Origin: Kocuria rosea subsp. polaris
GTDB taxonomy: Bacteria > Actinomycetota > Actinomycetes > Actinomycetales > Micrococcaceae
Direction: 5' to 3'
Assembly: GCF_001483755.1 (NCBI RefSeq)
Contig: NZ_LQBK01000023.1
Span: 20,976 to 84,975, forward strand
Length of the DNA stretch: 64,000 bases
Shown here: in pieces, positions 54,976 through 63,937 of the stretch
How the letters are laid out: each line of letters starts with the position of its first letter
Numbering within the stretch: position 1 is the stretch's first letter
The notes under the pieces: model-generated
What the model saw: only the letters and a program-made list of their open reading frames with translations
The model's database searches: none
Told to the model about the DNA's origin: nothing
Position numbers and translations under genes: made by a program

Positions 54976-55893
54976 ATGCTCAGCATGACCTTCACCGGGC
55001 TCGTCGCCTACCCCATCACCCCGTTCCAGCAGGGCGGCCGCCTGGACCTGGAGTCCTTCGAGCGCTATGTCGGCCGGCTGGTCCGCACGGGCGTGAACGC
55101 CGTGGTGGTCCTGGGCAGCTCGGGCAGCTTCGCCTACCTCTCCGGGGAGGAGCGGGCCGAGGTCGTGGGCGTCGCCGTGGAGGCCGCCCGCGGCTCCGGG
55201 GTGCCGGTGGGGGCGGGGATCTCCGCGATGACCACCCGGGAGGTCCTGGAGATGGCCTACGCCGCCGAGAACGGCGGGGCGGACGGGCTCGTGCTCAACC
55301 CGCTGTCCTACATCCCGCTCGTCTCCCAGGAGATCGCGGACCAGGTGGAGACGGTGGCGGCGTCCGTGTCCCTGCCGCTGTGCATCTACAACAACCCGAC
55401 GACGACGGGCTTCACGTACCCCGTGGAGCTCGCCGCGGAGCTGTCCTGGCTGGAGAACGTCAACGCGTTCAAGGACACCGCGGACTCCCCGCAAGACCTT
55501 GCCGCCCGCCGGAGCCGGTTCGCCGAGCTCGCGGAGCCCGGGACGGCCCACGGGGTGAGCGGGGAGCGGCTGCTGCACGAGGCGGCGCCGGACGCCGCGG
55601 CCTGGCACTCCGGGATCGCCGCGGTCCTGCCGCGCCAGTACGCCGCCTTCCGCGCCGCCGTCGTCGCGGGCGACGACGGCGAGGTGCGCACGTGGCAGGC
55701 GGCGCTGACCCCGCTGATGGAGATCCTCCGGCAGGAACGGCCCCTGAGCTCTCTCTACGCCCTCGCCGAGGTGTGCGGTGTCACCACGGCCCCGCCGCGG
55801 CGGCCCCTGCTGCCGATCCCCTCGGCCAGCCGGCAGCGCCTGGCCCAGGCGGTCGAGGAGCTGCTCGACGAGGCGCCCGACGAGCGCGTCTGA
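54976..55893 (+). CDS. DapA-superfamily aldolase (dihydrodipicolinate synthase family protein)
   Basis: A 305-residue TIM-barrel class I aldolase/lyase. The Schiff-base lysine is Lys166 in NAFKDTA and the catalytic tyrosine Tyr138 in CIYNNP. The carboxylate-binding loop reads GSSGS at 47-51, where true DapA enzymes have GTTGE. That change makes lysine biosynthesis unlikely and points to another 2-oxo acid aldolase or dehydratase (for example the N-acetylneuraminate-lyase-like or sugar-acid branches). It appears to have its own leaderless promoter. It converges on ctaA with only 19 bases between stops and no terminator hairpin. There are no sugar-acid genes nearby to suggest a substrate. Confidence 0.9.
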   Translation: MLSMTFTGLVAYPITPFQQGGRLDLESFERYVGRLVRTGVNAVVVLGSSGSFAYLSGEERAEVVGVAVEAARGSGVPVGAGISAMTTREVLEMAYAAENGGADGLVLNPLSYIPLVSQEIADQVETVAASVSLPLCIYNNPTTTGFTYPVELAAELSWLENVNAFKDTADSPQDLAARRSRFAELAEPGTAHGVSGERLLHEAAPDAAAWHSGIAAVLPRQYAAFRAAVVAGDDGEVRTWQAALTPLMEILRQERPLSSLYALAEVCGVTTAPPRRPLLPIPSASRQRLAQAVEELLDEAPDERV

Positions 55894-55912
55894 CGGGCGC
55901 GCCTGACGGGCC

Positions 55913-56938
55913 TCAGCCGCGGGCCGGGGCCCCGGCGGAGCGGGCAGGGTCCGCCCCCCGCAGCACCGGGTCGGGGGTGCGGGTGACCGCGAAGCCCTTC
56001 TCCACGGTGCGCGCGGTGGCCCAGATCAGCGCCGCGGAGCCCACCAGGTGCAGCGCCACCGCCACGATCGGCACGCCGTTGAAGTACTGGTAGTAGCCGA
56101 TGAGCGCCTGCAGGACCAGGACGGCCAGCAGGCCGTTGAGGCTCGAGGCCAGGGGGACGGGCCACCGGTGCCGGCGGGCGAGCACCATGCCCAGGACCAC
56201 GGCCACCACGATCAGGTACACCGGCACCGCGTGGGCCCGGGTGATGAGGTACGCGTCGAAGGCGTGCCGGGCGGTGGAGTCGTCCCCGGCGTGCGGGCCG
56301 GTGCCCGTGACGAGGGTGCCCAGGTAGAGGATCAGCGCGCTGAGCACCGCCAGGCCCACCATGAGCACCCGCACCGCCCGGCGCTGCCCGTAGGCCTGGC
56401 CGGGCCGTTCGGCGTCCCGCACGGCGGGCAGCGAGCGCCGCCGGGTGCGGTTGACCAGCACGGTGGCCAGGGCGATCATCGCCCCGGAGATCAGGTAGTG
56501 GATCCCCACGATCCAGGGGTTGAGCCCGGTGAGCACGGTGATCCCGCCGACCACGGCCTGCAGCGGGATGCCGAGCCCCAGCAGCAGGGCGATCCGGAAG
56601 AGGTCGCGGTGCTCGTGGCGCAGGCGGAGCACCGCCAGGAACGTCAGCACCGCCACGGCGGCCAGCAGGAACGTCAGCAGCCGGTTGCCGAACTCGATGA
56701 GGCCGTGCACGCCCATCTCGGGGGTGTTCGTCCAGGACTCGTCCGTGCACCGGGGCCAGGTGGGACAGCCCAGGCCGGACCCGGTCAGCCGCACGAGCCC
56801 GCCGGTGAGGATGAGCACGGAGTTCGCGAGCAGCGACGCGACGGCGAGCCACCGCACCCACGGGGTGATCCGGGTCGGCAGCAGGACGCTGCCGCTCGCA
56901 CGGACGTCGACGTCGCTGGGGTCGCTGGCGCGGTTCAT
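55913..56938 (-). CDS. ctaA: Heme A synthase (COX15/CtaA family)
   Basis: A 341-residue membrane protein with eight helices that oxidises heme O to heme A. Conserved features include GGLVRLTGSGLGCPTWPRCT with its cysteine pair, HGLIEFGNRLLTF (first heme-ligand His with Glu/Asn) and IPLQAVVGGITVLTGLNPWIVGIHYLISG. A second His set lies in the C-terminal half (AYLITRAHAVPVYL, VALHLVGSAALIW). The ATG at 56938 has GGAAG upstream, and a TAAACT about 46 bases before it is a likely -10. It works with CtaB, encoded 1 kb away. Confidence 0.96.
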   Translation of the reverse strand: MNRASDPSDVDVRASGSVLLPTRITPWVRWLAVASLLANSVLILTGGLVRLTGSGLGCPTWPRCTDESWTNTPEMGVHGLIEFGNRLLTFLLAAVAVLTFLAVLRLRHEHRDLFRIALLLGLGIPLQAVVGGITVLTGLNPWIVGIHYLISGAMIALATVLVNRTRRRSLPAVRDAERPGQAYGQRRAVRVLMVGLAVLSALILYLGTLVTGTGPHAGDDSTARHAFDAYLITRAHAVPVYLIVVAVVLGMVLARRHRWPVPLASSLNGLLAVLVLQALIGYYQYFNGVPIVAVALHLVGSAALIWATARTVEKGFAVTRTPDPVLRGADPARSAGAPARG

Positions 56939-57013
56939 GAATTCACTTCCGGACGGGGTCGGTGCGGTGGGATCTCCGCGCCCAGTTTATCCGGGCTCCC
57001 GACCCCTCGTGTC

Positions 57014-57059
57014 CCGCCGGCCGGGTCCGCGGTCCGGGCGCGCGGTCCGGGGCCGGCGG
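57014..57059 (-). terminator. Stem-loop after the ABC permease gene
   Basis: CCGCCGGCC (57014-57022) pairs with GGCCGGCGG (57051-57059), with smaller GC-rich dyads inside. It lies directly after the permease stop in the transcribed direction. Confidence 0.45.
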
Positions 57060-57060
57060 C

Positions 57061-57843
57061 TCAGCTCCAGCGGAACCAGCGCACCGCCCCGGTCCAGGCG
57101 GCGGCGGCCCAGACGGCGAGCACCAGCACCGGCAGCGGCGTGGGCGCCCCGGTGAGGAACGTCTCGCGCAGGGCGGTGCCCAGCGCGCCCGAGGGCAGCA
57201 GCTCCACCACCCAGGAGAACCCCGCCGGCAGCGTGCCGGCGGGGAAGAGGGTGCCGCCGACGGCGGCGAGCAGCACCCACACGAGATTGGTCACGGCAAG
57301 CGTCGCCTCGGCGCGCACCGTCCCGGCGAGCAGCAGCCCGAGCCCAGTGAACGCCGCGGCGCCGAGCAGCAGAACCGGCACGGAGAGGAGCACGGCGGCC
57401 GCGTCCGGGCGCCAGCCGAGGGCCACGCCGAGCGCGGCCACCAGCACGTACTGCACCACGAGCACGGCGACGATCGCCAGCAGCTTCCCGGCGATCAGTC
57501 CGCCGCGGCCCAGGGGAGTGGTGGAGAGGAAGCGCAGGACCCCGTAGCGGCGGTCGAAGCCGGTCTGGATGCCCTGCCCCGAGAACGCGTTGGAGAGCAC
57601 GCACAGCGCCAGCACGCCGGGCACGGCGACGTCCACGCGGGCCGCGCCGGCCGGGACGGCGGCGTCGAGCAGGTCGGTGAGCGTCAGGGCCACGAGCGCC
57701 ATGAGCGGCAGGATCAGCAGCAGCAGCAGCTGCTCCCCGTTGCGCAGCATCGCCAGGGTCTCGTAGCGGGCCTGCGCGGCCACCCGGCGCGTCAGGGAGG
57801 CGGGGGCCGGGTGCGCGGCGGTCGGCGGGGCGGGTGCGGTCAT
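57061..57843 (-). CDS. ABC transporter permease, ABC-2 type
   Basis: A 260-residue membrane protein with six helices of the ABC-2 exporter family. After a soluble N-terminus containing ARYETLAMLRNGEQLLLLLILPLMAL, the characteristic ERRYG-like element appears as FDRRYGVLRFLSTTPLGRGGLIAGKLLA, the cytoplasmic coupling helix. The C-terminus has LLPSGALGTALRETF. It pairs with the ATPase upstream (4-bp ATGA overlap). The substrate is unknown. Location beside ctaA and the suf operon is a conserved actinobacterial arrangement, which has led to suggestions of a link with heme or cofactor export, but nothing in the sequence proves it. Confidence 0.92.
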   Translation of the reverse strand: MTAPAPPTAAHPAPASLTRRVAAQARYETLAMLRNGEQLLLLLILPLMALVALTLTDLLDAAVPAGAARVDVAVPGVLALCVLSNAFSGQGIQTGFDRRYGVLRFLSTTPLGRGGLIAGKLLAIVAVLVVQYVLVAALGVALGWRPDAAAVLLSVPVLLLGAAAFTGLGLLLAGTVRAEATLAVTNLVWVLLAAVGGTLFPAGTLPAGFSWVVELLPSGALGTALRETFLTGAPTPLPVLVLAVWAAAAWTGAVRWFRWS

Positions 57844-58847
57844 CGGATCTCCCGTCCGGAGATGTCGAGGAAGACGTCCTCGAGGGTGCGCGGCTGGAGG
57901 GACAGGGACTCGGGCATCGTGCCGGTGGCGGTGAACCACCGGGTCACGGCCTCGAGCATCGGGGGAGTGAGCGCGCCGGTGAGCGTCACGGTGCGGCCGG
58001 CGCGGCTGGTGCGGACGTCCTCGAAGCCGGGGCCGTCCCACGGGAACGGTCCCGCGCCGAGCTGCTCGGGGGCCAGCGTCAGCACGAGCACGGCGGGGGC
58101 GTCGGCGCCGGGGGCGACCAGCTCCGCCACGGATCCCTGGGCCATGACCCGGCCGTGGTCCACGATGTAGACCTGGTCGGCGAGGCGCTGGGCGTCGTCC
58201 AGGAGGTGCGTGGTGAGGATGATGCACACACCCTCGCGGCGCAGCTGCTGGACGAGGTCGAAGACGATGTTGCGGGACTGCGGGTCCATCCCCGCCGAGG
58301 GCTCGTCGAGGAAGAGGACCTCCGGGTTCCCGGCCAGGGCGGCCGCCAGGGCCACACGCTGGCGCTGGCCGCCGGAGAGCCGGCGGACCACGGTGCGGTC
58401 GAAGCCGTTGATGCCGAGCAGCTCCACGAGCTCGTCCATGTCCCGGGGGCTGCGGTACAGGGACGCCACGTGCCGCAGCAGCTCCAGCGGGCGCACCGCC
58501 TGGGGGAGCCCGCCGTCCTGGAGCATCACGCCCACCCGGGCGCGCAGGTCGGGACCGGCCCGCCACGGGTCCTGGCCCAGCAGCCGCACCGTGCCCGCCG
58601 AGGGCCGCTGCAGCCCCTGGGCGCACTCCAGGGTGGTCGTCTTGCCCGCCCCGTTGGGTCCGAGCAGCGCCGTGATCTCGCCGTGCCGCGCCGTGAGGGA
58701 GAGGTCGTTGACGGCGTGCACCGCGTCGGCGCGGGTGGCCCCCGGCCCGCCGGGGCGCCGGGAGCGGCGGCGGCGGACGGGGAACTCCTTGACGAGGCGC
58801 TCGATCGACAGTGCGGGCGAGGACGCGGGGGGACTCTGGGCGGGCAC
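57840..58847 (-). CDS. ABC transporter ATP-binding protein
   Basis: A 335-residue ABC ATPase. Walker A is GPNGAGKTTT, the Q-loop is in GVMLQDGG, the signature is LSGGQRQRVALA, Walker B is VLFLDEPSAGMDP and the H-loop is LTTHLLDD. The 110-residue C-terminal part resembles the regulatory domain of DrrA/NatA-type drug exporters. The start is a GTG at 58847. TACACT lies six bases before it, so the transcript is probably leaderless. The N-terminal 40 residues include an Arg/Gly-rich insertion ([12 protein letters not shown]) between the first strands. It is divergent from the suf operon and coupled to its permease. Confidence 0.94.
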   Translation of the reverse strand: MPAQSPPASSPALSIERLVKEFPVRRRRSRRPGGPGATRADAVHAVNDLSLTARHGEITALLGPNGAGKTTTLECAQGLQRPSAGTVRLLGQDPWRAGPDLRARVGVMLQDGGLPQAVRPLELLRHVASLYRSPRDMDELVELLGINGFDRTVVRRLSGGQRQRVALAAALAGNPEVLFLDEPSAGMDPQSRNIVFDLVQQLRREGVCIILTTHLLDDAQRLADQVYIVDHGRVMAQGSVAELVAPGADAPAVLVLTLAPEQLGAGPFPWDGPGFEDVRTSRAGRTVTLTGALTPPMLEAVTRWFTATGTMPESLSLQPRTLEDVFLDISGREIR

Positions 58848-58853
58848 CGGACC

Positions 58854-58859
58854 AGTGTA
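58854..58859 (-). promoter_or_regulatory. -10 element of the ABC exporter operon, leaderless arrangement
   Basis: TACACT on the - strand is six bases before the GTG at 58847. It lies 28 bases from the -35 of the divergent suf promoter, so the two promoters are adjacent. Confidence 0.55.
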
Positions 58860-58886
58860 GTGCGGCGCGCCCGCGGGCCGGCCCCC

Positions 58887-58915
58887 TTGGCCGCGCCGCC
58901 CCGGGAGGTTATTAT
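58887..58915 (+). promoter_or_regulatory. Promoter of the suf operon
   Basis: TTGGCC (58887-58892), exactly 17 bases, then TATTAT (58910-58915). Transcription would start near 58922, inside the left arm of the inverted repeat that begins at 58916. Confidence 0.65.
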
Positions 58916-58992
58916 GAGTAAGTCGTGATTTGGCCGGACCGACCGGTAAGGCTCCACTTACTGGTCAGGCCGGAATGAATTACGACATACTC
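58916..58992. repeat. Two concentric inverted repeats in the suf leader, putative SufR operator
   Basis: The outer arms GAGTAAGTCGTGATT (58916-58930) and AATTACGACATACTC (58978-58992) match in inverted orientation at 13 of 15 positions. The inner arms GACCGGTAAG (58941-58950) and CTTACTGGTC (58957-58966) match at 9 of 10. Both pairs share the same centre near 58954. The DNA is AT-rich relative to its surroundings and starts at the -10. It could be a pair of SufR sites or an RNA hairpin in the leader. Confidence 0.6.
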
Positions 58993-59121
58993 CGGTTGTG
59001 TATTAAGAGCGCCCCGACCGGGTCGCACGCTGCACCACGAGAACTCCCACCTCGACATCCCCAGCTCGACATTTTCGACCTCGATGACCTCCACGTCGAT
59101 CAGGAAGCGAACGGTTCACCC

Positions 59122-59907
59122 ATGACCCAGACCACGGACGCCCGGAGCGGGACCTGCTCCGGCCCGCGGGCGGAGCAGGAGGAGAACACCCGCTCGCGCG
59201 TGCTCGGTGCCGTCCTCGAGCACGGCCCGGTCTCGGCCGCCGACCTCGGCGAGATGCTCGAACTGACCCCGGCCGCCGTGCGCCGCCACCTGGACGCCCT
59301 CGAGCAGCAGCACTTCATCGAGGTCACCATGGTCCGCCGCCCCAGCGGGGGCGCCGGGCGCCCGGCGCGCCGCTACGTCGTCGCACCCGAGGGCCACGCC
59401 AAGCTCGGCGACGACTACCTCGAGATCGCGACCGACGCGCTCGAGGCCATCCGCCGCATCGCGGGCCCCGACGCCGTGCGCTCCTTCATCCAGGACCGGG
59501 TGAACCGGCTGGAGGCGTCCTACCGCCCCGAGGTCGAGGCCACCGGCGACGAGGTCGCCGAGCGCCTGCCCGTCCTGGTGCGGCTGCTCAGCCGGGACGG
59601 CTTCGCGGCCTCCACGAACGAGGTGGCCGTCGGCCGCGGGGAGTCCCGCACCATCGTCTCGGCGCAGCTGTGCCAGGGGCACTGCCCCGTCCGGGAGCTG
59701 GCCGCCCGCTACCCGCAGTTCTGCGAGCTGGAGACCGAGCTCATCGCCCGGCTGCTCGGCACGGACGTGCGCCGGCTCTCCACCCAGGCCGCCGGCGCGC
59801 ACGTGTGCACCACGCACGTGCCCCTCGCCCGCCCCGCCGCGGCGCCCGCGGACCCGACCACAGGCCAGACCACAGACCAGACAACAGAGGAAGGCCGTCA
59901 TGACTGA
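59122..59907 (+). CDS. sufR: SufR-type iron-sulfur transcriptional repressor
   Basis: A 261-residue DeoR/ArsR-like winged-helix regulator of the SufR family. The DNA-binding domain covers about 25-90 ([32 protein letters not shown]). The C-terminal part contains the cluster-ligand region with Cys184, Cys188, Cys201 and Cys229 ([18 protein letters not shown], then GAHVCTTH). SufR proteins bind an Fe-S cluster and repress the suf operon when clusters are sufficient. The ATG at 59122 starts the family-like sequence. A longer in-frame extension from a TTG at 58930 would cross the promoter dyad and is rejected. It overlaps sufB by eight bases, the expected autoregulated head gene. Confidence 0.93.
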   Translation: MTQTTDARSGTCSGPRAEQEENTRSRVLGAVLEHGPVSAADLGEMLELTPAAVRRHLDALEQQHFIEVTMVRRPSGGAGRPARRYVVAPEGHAKLGDDYLEIATDALEAIRRIAGPDAVRSFIQDRVNRLEASYRPEVEATGDEVAERLPVLVRLLSRDGFAASTNEVAVGRGESRTIVSAQLCQGHCPVRELAARYPQFCELETELIARLLGTDVRRLSTQAAGAHVCTTHVPLARPAAAPADPTTGQTTDQTTEEGRHD

Positions 59908-61354
59908 ACAGATCGCCAGCGGCAACGACACTGTCATCGCCGACATCCTGGAGAAGAACCCGGAGCTCGAGGGCATCGGCACCTACGAGTACGGCTGGGC
60001 CGACTCCGACGTCGCCGGCGCCTCCGCGCGCCGCGGGGTCGACGAGGACGTCGTCCGGGACATCTCCGCGAAGAAGAGCGAACCGCAGTGGATGACCGAC
60101 CTGCGGCTGAAGGGCCTGAAGTTCTTCTACCGCAAGCCCATGCCCACCTGGGGCGCGGACCTGTCCGGCATCGACTTCGACAACATCAAGTACTTCGTGC
60201 GCTCCACGGAGAAGCAGGCCGCCACCTGGGAGGACCTGCCCGAGGACATCCGCAACACCTACGAGAAGCTCGGCATCCCCGAGGCCGAGCGCGGCCGGCT
60301 CGTCTCCGGCGTCGCCGCCCAGTACGAGTCCGAGGTCGTCTACCACCAGATCCGCGAGGACCTGGAGGAGCAGGGCGTCATCTTCCTCGACACCGACACC
60401 GCGCTCAAGGAGCACCCGGAGATCTTCGCCGAGTACTTCGGCACGGTCATCCCCGTGGGCGACAACAAGTTCGCGTCCCTGAACACGGCCGTGTGGTCCG
60501 GCGGCTCCTTCGTCTACGTCCCCAAGGGCGTGCACGTCGAGATCCCGCTGCAGGCCTACTTCCGGATCAACACGGAGAACATGGGCCAGTTCGAGCGGAC
60601 GCTGATCATCGCGGACGAGGACTCCTACGTCCACTACATCGAGGGCTGCACCGCGCCGATCTACAAGACCGACTCGCTGCACTCCGCCGTGGTGGAGATC
60701 ATCGTCAAGAAGAACGCCCGCGTGCGCTACACGACCATCCAGAACTGGTCGAACAACGTGTACAACCTCGTGACCAAGCGCGCGATCGCCCACGAGGGCG
60801 CCACCATGGAGTGGATCGACGGCAACATCGGCTCGAAGGTCACCCAGAAGTACCCGGCCGTCTACATGACCGGGGAGCACGCCCGCGGCGAGACCCTCTC
60901 GATCGCGTTCGCCGGCGAGGGACAGCACCAGGACACCGGCTCCAAGATGGTGCACATCGCCCCGAACACGTCGTCGTCGATCGTCTCGAAGTCCGTGGCC
61001 CGCAACGGCGGCCGCGCCGCCTACCGCGGTCTCGTGCAGGTCCGCGAGGGCGCGAAGGGCTCGAAGTCCAACGTGGTCTGCGACGCCCTGCTGGTGGACA
61101 CGATCTCCCGCTCCGACACCTACCCGTACGTCGACATCCGCGAGGACGACGTCACCATGGGCCACGAGGCCACCGTCTCGCGCGTGTCCGAGGAGCAGCT
61201 GTTCTACCTCATGCAGCGCGGGATGGCCGAGGACGAGGCCATGGCGATGATCGTGCGCGGCTTCGTGGAGCCGATCGCCCGCGAACTCCCCATGGAGTAC
61301 GCGCTCGAACTCAACCGCCTCATCGAACTGCAGATGGAAGGATCCGTTGGCTGA
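59900..61354 (+). CDS. sufB: Fe-S cluster assembly scaffold SufB
   Basis: The 484-residue scaffold of the SUF Fe-S cluster machinery; with SufC and SufD it forms the complex on which clusters are built. Typical stretches are [13 protein letters not shown] [11 protein letters not shown] near residue 28, [62 protein letters not shown] and the C-terminal [30 protein letters not shown]. Length is standard. The ATG at 59900 has GAGGAAGG upstream and overlaps sufR. Its stop overlaps the sufD start by eight bases. Confidence 0.97.
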   Translation: MTEQIASGNDTVIADILEKNPELEGIGTYEYGWADSDVAGASARRGVDEDVVRDISAKKSEPQWMTDLRLKGLKFFYRKPMPTWGADLSGIDFDNIKYFVRSTEKQAATWEDLPEDIRNTYEKLGIPEAERGRLVSGVAAQYESEVVYHQIREDLEEQGVIFLDTDTALKEHPEIFAEYFGTVIPVGDNKFASLNTAVWSGGSFVYVPKGVHVEIPLQAYFRINTENMGQFERTLIIADEDSYVHYIEGCTAPIYKTDSLHSAVVEIIVKKNARVRYTTIQNWSNNVYNLVTKRAIAHEGATMEWIDGNIGSKVTQKYPAVYMTGEHARGETLSIAFAGEGQHQDTGSKMVHIAPNTSSSIVSKSVARNGGRAAYRGLVQVREGAKGSKSNVVCDALLVDTISRSDTYPYVDIREDDVTMGHEATVSRVSEEQLFYLMQRGMAEDEAMAMIVRGFVEPIARELPMEYALELNRLIELQMEGSVG

Positions 61355-62720
61355 CATGACCAAGCTGAACGAAACGATTCGCAACGCCACGGAGGCCGCC
61401 GCCTCCGCGGCCACCGCGGTGGCCGACAAGGCCGTCGGCGCGGCCAAGGACGCCTACGACAACCTGGGCGAGAAGGTCGACGGGGTCCCCACCGGGGACG
61501 CGCGCGTCGCCATCCCGGGCATGGACGTGGAGGGCGAGACGCTCTCCGCGGAGCACTCGAAGACCGAGACGCTCGTGCGGCACACCGCCCACGGCGACAT
61601 CTCCGGCGTGCCCGACTCCTCCCGTGCCGGTCGGCGCACGTCCTACGACGTCGCCGACTTCCCGAAGCTCACGGGCAAGGAGGAGGACTTCCGGTTCACC
61701 CCGCTGAAGCGCCTCAAGGGACTGCACGCCGACGCCCTCACCGGCCCGGCGCCCGCGGTGACCGTCGACTCGGACACCGTGCGCGTCGAGACCGTGGGGC
61801 GCGACGACGCCCGCATCGGCAGCGCCGGCGTCCCCGAGGACCGGCTCTCCGCCAACGCGTGGAGCAGCGTGGCCGAGGCCACCGTGCTGACCGTGCCGCA
61901 GGAGGCCGAGGTGACCGAGCCGGTCGTCGTCGACATCCACGGCACCGACGCCGCCCCGGCCGCCCAGCACCTCGTGATCGACGCCCAGCCGTTCTCCAAG
62001 GCCCTCGTGGTCCTGCGCCACCACGGCTCCGCCGTGCTCTCGCAGAACGTCGAGTTCCGGGTCGCCGACTCCGCGAACCTGACCGTGGTGACCCTCCAGG
62101 AGTGGGACGACGACGCCGTGCACGCCTCCTCCCAGCAGGCGCGCCTCGGGAAGTCGGCCACGTTCAAGCACGTTCTCGTCTCCCTGGGCGGCGACCTGGT
62201 GCGCGTCACCCCCTCCACCCGGTTCGACGCCCCGGGCGGCTCCGTGGAGATGTACGGGCTGACCTTCGTGGACGCCGGCCAGCACCTGGAGTCCCGGCTG
62301 TTCGTGGACCACTCCCAGCCGAACTGCACCTCGCGGGTGACCTACAAGTCCGCGCTGCAGGGCGAGAACGCGCACGGGGTGTGGGTCGGCGACGTCCTCA
62401 TCCGCGCCACCGCGGAGGGCACCGACACCTACGAGCTCAACCGCAACCTCATCCTCAACGACGGCCCGCGGATGGACTCCGTGCCGAACCTGGAGATCGA
62501 GACCGGCCTGATCGCCGGTGCCGGCCACGCCTCCACCACGGGGCAGCTGGACGACGAGCACCTGTACTACCTCATGTCCCGGGGCATCCCCGAGGACGAG
62601 GCGCGGCGGCTCGTGGTCCGCGGGTTCCTCTTCGAGATCATCCAGCAGATCGGTGTCCCGGACATCGAGGAGCGGCTGCGCGGGGCCGTCCAGGACGAGC
62701 TCGCCTCCGCGAACTACTGA
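61347..62720 (+). CDS. sufD: Fe-S cluster assembly protein SufD, with N-terminal extension
   Basis: A 457-residue SufD, partner of SufB in the scaffold complex. The conserved part begins near residue 98 ([29 protein letters not shown]). It runs through the beta-helix domain ([59 protein letters not shown]) to [25 protein letters not shown]. The first 50 residues are unusual. They form a probable amphipathic Ala/Lys/Asp-rich helix ([23 protein letters not shown]), which I do not remember from relatives that start closer to the conserved part. The start is a TTG at 61347 with GGAAGGA five bases upstream; an ATG nine bases later is the alternative. Confidence 0.95.
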   Translation: MADMTKLNETIRNATEAAASAATAVADKAVGAAKDAYDNLGEKVDGVPTGDARVAIPGMDVEGETLSAEHSKTETLVRHTAHGDISGVPDSSRAGRRTSYDVADFPKLTGKEEDFRFTPLKRLKGLHADALTGPAPAVTVDSDTVRVETVGRDDARIGSAGVPEDRLSANAWSSVAEATVLTVPQEAEVTEPVVVDIHGTDAAPAAQHLVIDAQPFSKALVVLRHHGSAVLSQNVEFRVADSANLTVVTLQEWDDDAVHASSQQARLGKSATFKHVLVSLGGDLVRVTPSTRFDAPGGSVEMYGLTFVDAGQHLESRLFVDHSQPNCTSRVTYKSALQGENAHGVWVGDVLIRATAEGTDTYELNRNLILNDGPRMDSVPNLEIETGLIAGAGHASTTGQLDDEHLYYLMSRGIPEDEARRLVVRGFLFEIIQQIGVPDIEERLRGAVQDELASANY

Positions 62721-62780
62721 CCCCCTCCCGCATCGCACCCTTTACGACCACAGACTTTTTCGACCACAGGAGAACCATCC

Positions 62781-63542
62781 ATGGCAACTCTCGAGATCAA
62801 GGACCTGCACGCGTCCGTCGTGCTCGACGACGAGACCACCAAGCCGATCCTCAAGGGCGTGAACCTCACGATCCGCTCCGGTGAGGTCCACGCCATCATG
62901 GGCCCCAACGGCTCCGGCAAGTCCACGCTGGCCTCCACCATCGCCGGCCACCCCAAGTACGTCGTCGACTCCGGCGAGGTGCTCCTGGACGGCGAGAACG
63001 TCCTGGAGATGTCCGTGGACGAGCGCGCCCGTGCCGGGCTCTTCCTGGCCATGCAGTACCCGGTGGAGATCCCCGGCGTGACGACCTCCAACTTCCTGCG
63101 CACGGCCAAGACCGCGATCGACGGGGAGGCCCCCTCCCTGCGCACGTGGACCAAGGACGTCAAGGCGGCCATGGAGCAGCTGAAGATCAGCCCCGACATG
63201 ATCCAGCGCAACGTCAACGAGGGCTTCTCCGGCGGCGAGAAGAAGCGCCACGAGATCCTCCAGCTCGAGCTGCTCAAGCCGAAGATCGCCCTCCTGGACG
63301 AGACCGATTCCGGCCTCGACGTGGACGCGCTCAAGGTCGTCTCGGAGGGCGTCAACCGCGCCCTGGAGACCAACGACATGGGCATCATGCTCATCACCCA
63401 CTACACCCGCATCCTGCGCTACATCAAGCCGCAGTTCGTGCACGTCTTCCACGACGGCCGCGTGGTGGACGAGGGCGGTCCCGAGCTCGCCGACCGGCTC
63501 GAGAACGAGGGCTACGACCGCTACCTGGCCCCGGCCAAGTAG
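62781..63542 (+). CDS. sufC: Fe-S cluster assembly ATPase SufC
   Basis: A 253-residue ABC-type ATPase that powers conformational change in the SufBCD scaffold. Walker A is GPNGSGKSTLA, the signature SGGEKKRHEILQ is the SufC-specific form, Walker B is IALLDETDSGLDVDALK and the H-loop is LITHYTRIL. Length is standard. ACAGGAGAACC precedes the ATG at 62781. It follows sufD after 60 bases and is followed after 38 bases by the sufT-like gene. Confidence 0.98.
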   Translation: MATLEIKDLHASVVLDDETTKPILKGVNLTIRSGEVHAIMGPNGSGKSTLASTIAGHPKYVVDSGEVLLDGENVLEMSVDERARAGLFLAMQYPVEIPGVTTSNFLRTAKTAIDGEAPSLRTWTKDVKAAMEQLKISPDMIQRNVNEGFSGGEKKRHEILQLELLKPKIALLDETDSGLDVDALKVVSEGVNRALETNDMGIMLITHYTRILRYIKPQFVHVFHDGRVVDEGGPELADRLENEGYDRYLAPAK

Positions 63543-63580
63543 GCGGAGCCGACCCACCAGCTTTCGAAAGGAGGCCAGCG

Positions 63581-63937
63581 ATGGCCGACACCCCTGCTGA
63601 GACCACCGCCGATCCCGCGGCCGCGGGCCGGCCCTCCGCCGAGGAGGTCGAGGAGGCGCTCAAGAACGTCATCGACCCCGAGCTCGGCGTCAACATCGTG
63701 GACCTGGGCCTGCTCTACGGCTCCAAGTGGGCCGAGGACGGCGCCCTGATCCTCGACATGACCCTCACCACGGCCGCGTGCCCGCTGCAGGACGTCATCG
63801 AGGAGCAGTGCGCGCAGAACCTCGACCCGATGGTGGACGAGTGGCGCGTCAACTGGGTCTGGATGCCGCCGTGGGGTCCCGAGCGGATCACCGAGGACGG
63901 CCGCGACCAGATGCGGGCCCTGGGCTTCAACATCTGA
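63581..63937 (+). CDS. Metal-sulfur cluster assembly factor, DUF59/MIP18 family (SufT-like)
   Basis: A 118-residue DUF59 (MIP18-like) protein. The core motif is VIDPELGVNIVDLGLLY at about 29-45. The conserved cysteine is in LTTAACPLQDVIEEQ, and WVWMPPWGPERIT near the end is family-typical. Members such as SufT and the PaaD-related proteins help mature or deliver Fe-S clusters to target proteins. Placement as the next gene after sufC supports that role. The ATG at 63581 has AAAGGAGG, a near-ideal ribosome site. No sufS or sufU is found between it and sufC, and 63 bases remain in the window after its stop. Confidence 0.92.
   Translation: MADTPAETTADPAAAGRPSAEEVEEALKNVIDPELGVNIVDLGLLYGSKWAEDGALILDMTLTTAACPLQDVIEEQCAQNLDPMVDEWRVNWVWMPPWGPERITEDGRDQMRALGFNI

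Noticed and set aside
58930..59121. In-frame N-terminal extension of SufR from a TTG
   Set aside because: It would translate the inverted repeats and promoter-proximal leader, has no ribosome site, and family homology starts after the ATG at 59122.
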